Source: Methanobacterium sp. UBA353 (GTDB taxonomy: Archaea; Methanobacteriota; Methanobacteria; Methanobacteriales; Methanobacteriaceae). From it: a stretch of DNA of 47,519 bases. The position numbers and the translations under genes were made by a program. Where the stretch lies: assembly GCA_002496805.1 (NCBI GenBank), contig DALO01000030.1, positions 1 through 47,519 of the forward strand, read 5' to 3'. Shown here piece by piece: positions 45,546-47,519 of the stretch (position 1 is its first letter; the number at the start of each line of letters is the position of its first letter). Under the pieces are notes generated by a model. That model had not been told where the DNA came from. It searched no databases and saw only the letters and a program-made list of their open reading frames with translations.

Positions 45546-46544
45546 ATGAGCCTTATAGATATTATTGTAGGGGTTAAAAACGAGGAAAAACACATCAAAA
45601 GATGCATTAATAGTTTACAGAATCAAACCATCTTGGATATTAATATTATCGTTGTTGATGGGTGTTCGGATGACAAAACCCCTGAAATTGTTCAAAAAAT
45701 CAGCAAAACTGATAACAGAGTACAATTACTTCAAAACCCAGATGAAGTAATAAGTTCTGCCCGTAATATAGGCCTAAAAGCCTCTAATGCAGAATATGTG
45801 GCCTATCTAGATGGGCATTGTTATGTTGATGCAGATTGGCTGGAAATATTACACAACACATTCTTAAACTATCAAAAAAGGTGCAATCTTGCCGGTGTTG
45901 GCTCAACTTACTCATCACCCCCGGATGATTCATCCTTTGGAAAGTCAGTTGCTTATGCCCTACAAACCTTTTTTGGAGGTTTTGGCACAGCTTTCACTGC
46001 TCATGAAAAAATTGTAAAAGTAGACACCGTGGCCTTTGCACTTTACAAAAGATCCATCTTGGAAGAAGAACAAATCACCTACGATGAGAACATGAACCAG
46101 TGCGAAGACACTGATTTCAACCATCAACTCATAAAAAAGGAATATGTTCTCCTGAAACATCCTCAAGCACTAGTATACCAGTACCGGAGGAAAAACCTCA
46201 AAGAATTTTCTAGACAGATGATTGATTATGGAAAAGGACGTTCCAGACTTGCAAAAAAGTATAAAGAAACATTAAGTCCACATCATTTAATCCCGGTCTT
46301 ATTGATTGTCTATTTAATCCTGCTGGTATTGGCATTAATTTTATTCTTATTTAACAGAATAAATCATGACCTAATTATCCTGACGTCTCTACCCTTTTTC
46401 ATTTATGTCATTGTTGATTTGATCTATGCATTTACCATTATTTTTAGACAACGCTGTTTGAAACACATCTACTCCCTTTTCATATTCCCTGCAGTGCATG
46501 TTGGCTATGGTATTGGATTTATAAAAGGGTTAATAATGGATTAA
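45546..46544 (+). CDS. Family 2 glycosyltransferase with C-terminal membrane helices
   Basis: The 332-residue protein has an N-terminal GT-A domain: IIVGVKNEEKHIKRCINSLQ at 6-25, VVDGCSDDKTPEIV near 36-49, ISSARNIGLKASNAEYVAYL with DGH (the DxD-equivalent) near 93-95, and the acceptor-side NQCEDTDFNHQL near 184-195. Hydrophobic helices near 244-265, 277-297 and 308-328 place it at the inner membrane face. It probably adds a sugar to a lipid-linked glycan. GGTGAT lies just upstream of the ATG. It is convergent with the FkbM gene and opens a surface-glycan region. Confidence 0.9.
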   Translation: MSLIDIIVGVKNEEKHIKRCINSLQNQTILDINIIVVDGCSDDKTPEIVQKISKTDNRVQLLQNPDEVISSARNIGLKASNAEYVAYLDGHCYVDADWLEILHNTFLNYQKRCNLAGVGSTYSSPPDDSSFGKSVAYALQTFFGGFGTAFTAHEKIVKVDTVAFALYKRSILEEEQITYDENMNQCEDTDFNHQLIKKEYVLLKHPQALVYQYRRKNLKEFSRQMIDYGKGRSRLAKKYKETLSPHHLIPVLLIVYLILLVLALILFLFNRINHDLIILTSLPFFIYVIVDLIYAFTIIFRQRCLKHIYSLFIFPAVHVGYGIGFIKGLIMD

Positions 46545-46640
46545 ACTTGTAATTAATCACGTAATAGTCTTATTCCAAAAAGAATGATCCGGATTCAGAA
46601 GATTCAATTTATACTACCTGACACTAACTTCAGTATAAAA

Positions 46641-47441
46641 CTATTTTTTAGCCGCATATGTTGTTAGATGGTCTTCAAATTCAGTTGTAGTAGTATAGCC
46701 CATTTTTTTAAGAATTTCTTCCAAAGTTTTAGAAGTATTTTCACCATTTATTTGGTGATAGGATGCAATAGCTAAACTAACATGGTTATTGAGTAATGTT
46801 TTTTTGGATCCTTTGACTAGTTCAATTTCAGATCCTTCAACATCTGCTTTGATAAAGTTAACCTTCTGCACTCCTAAATTAAACAATTCTTCATCTAAAC
46901 CAACAACTGGAACTTTAATAAGAGATTCTCCTAACTCATCATTAGGGTTAATAAGGAATGATGAACCTTTACTGTCTTTTTTAAAATACAGTTCGGTTGT
47001 ACTGTTCCACAACCCTTTATTGATGGTTATGACATTTGAAACCTTATTTAGTTTTAAATTGTGTAACAATTTTTTGTAATTTTCAGGATCAGGTTCAAAT
47101 GCAACTATTGTCCCATCCTTTCCAGCAAGTTTTGACGCTAAAACTGTGAAAGACCCTTGATATGCGCCACAATCAATTACAGTGTCACCTTTTTTAATTG
47201 TTGCTTTTCTTAGATATCCTTCTAAAATTTCATAAAAATCGCTAGATGGGTAATCACAGAATTCATATACATTTTGATGGTAATTCACATAAAAAACATC
47301 ATTTTTATAAGTTGTAGTGAAATCTAGATTTCTAAATAAGTATTTATTGGCAATGAAACATTTTATCCTATTTTTTAATTTGCCTTCAGGGAAATATGAG
47401 AAAAAAATATCGCCTAGAACGGTATTTAAACTTTTTTTCAT
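46641..47441 (-). CDS. FkbM family SAM-dependent methyltransferase
   Basis: The 266-residue protein has the SAM loop VIDCGAYQGSFTVLASKLAG near 89-108, FEPDPENYKKLLHNLKLN near 117-134, and FIKADVEGSEIELVKG near 196-211, the pattern of FkbM methyltransferases. Members methylate sugars or other hydroxyls in polysaccharide and natural-product pathways. Its neighbours, a glycosyltransferase and a further partial gene, suggest sugar O-methylation. The start ATG overlaps the stop of the upstream gene as ATGA, so it is in an operon that continues beyond the window. Confidence 0.88.
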   Translation of the reverse strand: MKKSLNTVLGDIFFSYFPEGKLKNRIKCFIANKYLFRNLDFTTTYKNDVFYVNYHQNVYEFCDYPSSDFYEILEGYLRKATIKKGDTVIDCGAYQGSFTVLASKLAGKDGTIVAFEPDPENYKKLLHNLKLNKVSNVITINKGLWNSTTELYFKKDSKGSSFLINPNDELGESLIKVPVVGLDEELFNLGVQKVNFIKADVEGSEIELVKGSKKTLLNNHVSLAIASYHQINGENTSKTLEEILKKMGYTTTTEFEDHLTTYAAKK

Positions 47442-47519
47442 TGTACACCAGTAGCCATATTATATTGTGTTAGCAAGTTTTTTTCATCTTCTAAACAGGG
47501 TGTCTGATCTGGTGTGAAA
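47438..47519 (-). CDS. 3' end of an unidentified gene (partial)
   Basis: On the minus strand a frame open to the right edge reads FTPDQTPCLEDEKNLLTQYN and then MATGVQ with a stop at 47438-47440. The stop overlaps the FkbM start by ATGA, so a preceding operon gene ends here. There is too little to name it. Confidence 0.5.
   Translation of the reverse strand, partial: FTPDQTPCLEDEKNLLTQYNMATGVQ

Overview
The window is AT-rich DNA from a hydrogenotrophic methanogen of the order Methanobacteriales, most likely Methanobacterium or a close relative. The evidence is component A2 of the methyl-coenzyme M reductase activation system (atwA), coenzyme F420 synthesis (cofC), the methanofuran gene mfnB, the archaeal lipid enzyme EgsA, archaeal-type prolyl-tRNA synthetase, corrinoid synthesis (cbiT) and a protein with pseudomurein-binding repeats, which points to a pseudomurein wall. 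Ribosome binding sites of the GGAGGTGA type and several TTG starts fit this group.

Bases 1-9800 are an accessory region. The left edge cuts the 3' end of a probable DNA methyltransferase / type IIG restriction enzyme. Four very short tandem genes follow (373-800). Each encodes a 30-37 residue Lys/Pro-rich peptide that repeats a motif also found at the C-terminus of the cut enzyme. A three-helix membrane protein comes next. This cassette is the most unusual thing in the window. Beyond it lies a graveyard of toxin-antitoxin modules broken by one-base indels and nonsense codons: HEPN/MNT, a TumE-like toxin with its winged-helix partner, DUF4258/DUF2283, a ribbon-helix-helix antitoxin relic, and a YwbE-like gene. 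Between them sit two apparently intact AAA ATPases with repeats or palindromes just upstream, a lone MNT nucleotidyltransferase, and one intact VapBC pair.

Bases 9800-18900 hold a DUF6398 protein, a coiled-coil protein, a DmpI-type tautomerase, a large thioredoxin-fold DUF255 protein, a zinc/manganese ABC importer (znuACB) with a palindrome in its promoter, and two small membrane proteins. Bases 18950-25300 are core metabolism: rpiA, a UPF0179 protein and egsA on the minus strand, divergent from proS, then cofC and thiD overlapping by ATGA.

Bases 25400-34000 hold a zinc-ribbon protein, an ACT-domain protein with phenylacetate-CoA ligase, then a minus-strand oxidative-stress group (iron superoxide dismutase, ferritin, two rubredoxins, a universal stress protein, a flavin reductase), and atwA. 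Bases 34300-40100 run on the plus strand: a small Cys-rich ORF, nadM-moaE (ATGA overlap), a SpoIIM-type membrane protein, an HD phosphohydrolase, ubiX-cbiT (ATGA overlap), a membrane protein and the pseudomurein-binding protein. Bases 40200-45300, minus strand, hold mobA, guaB, mfnB and a LutB/LutA-like iron-sulfur pair. The right end begins a surface-polysaccharide region with a family 2 glycosyltransferase, an FkbM methyltransferase and the end of a further gene cut by the window edge. I saw no rRNA, tRNA, intact insertion sequence or CRISPR array.
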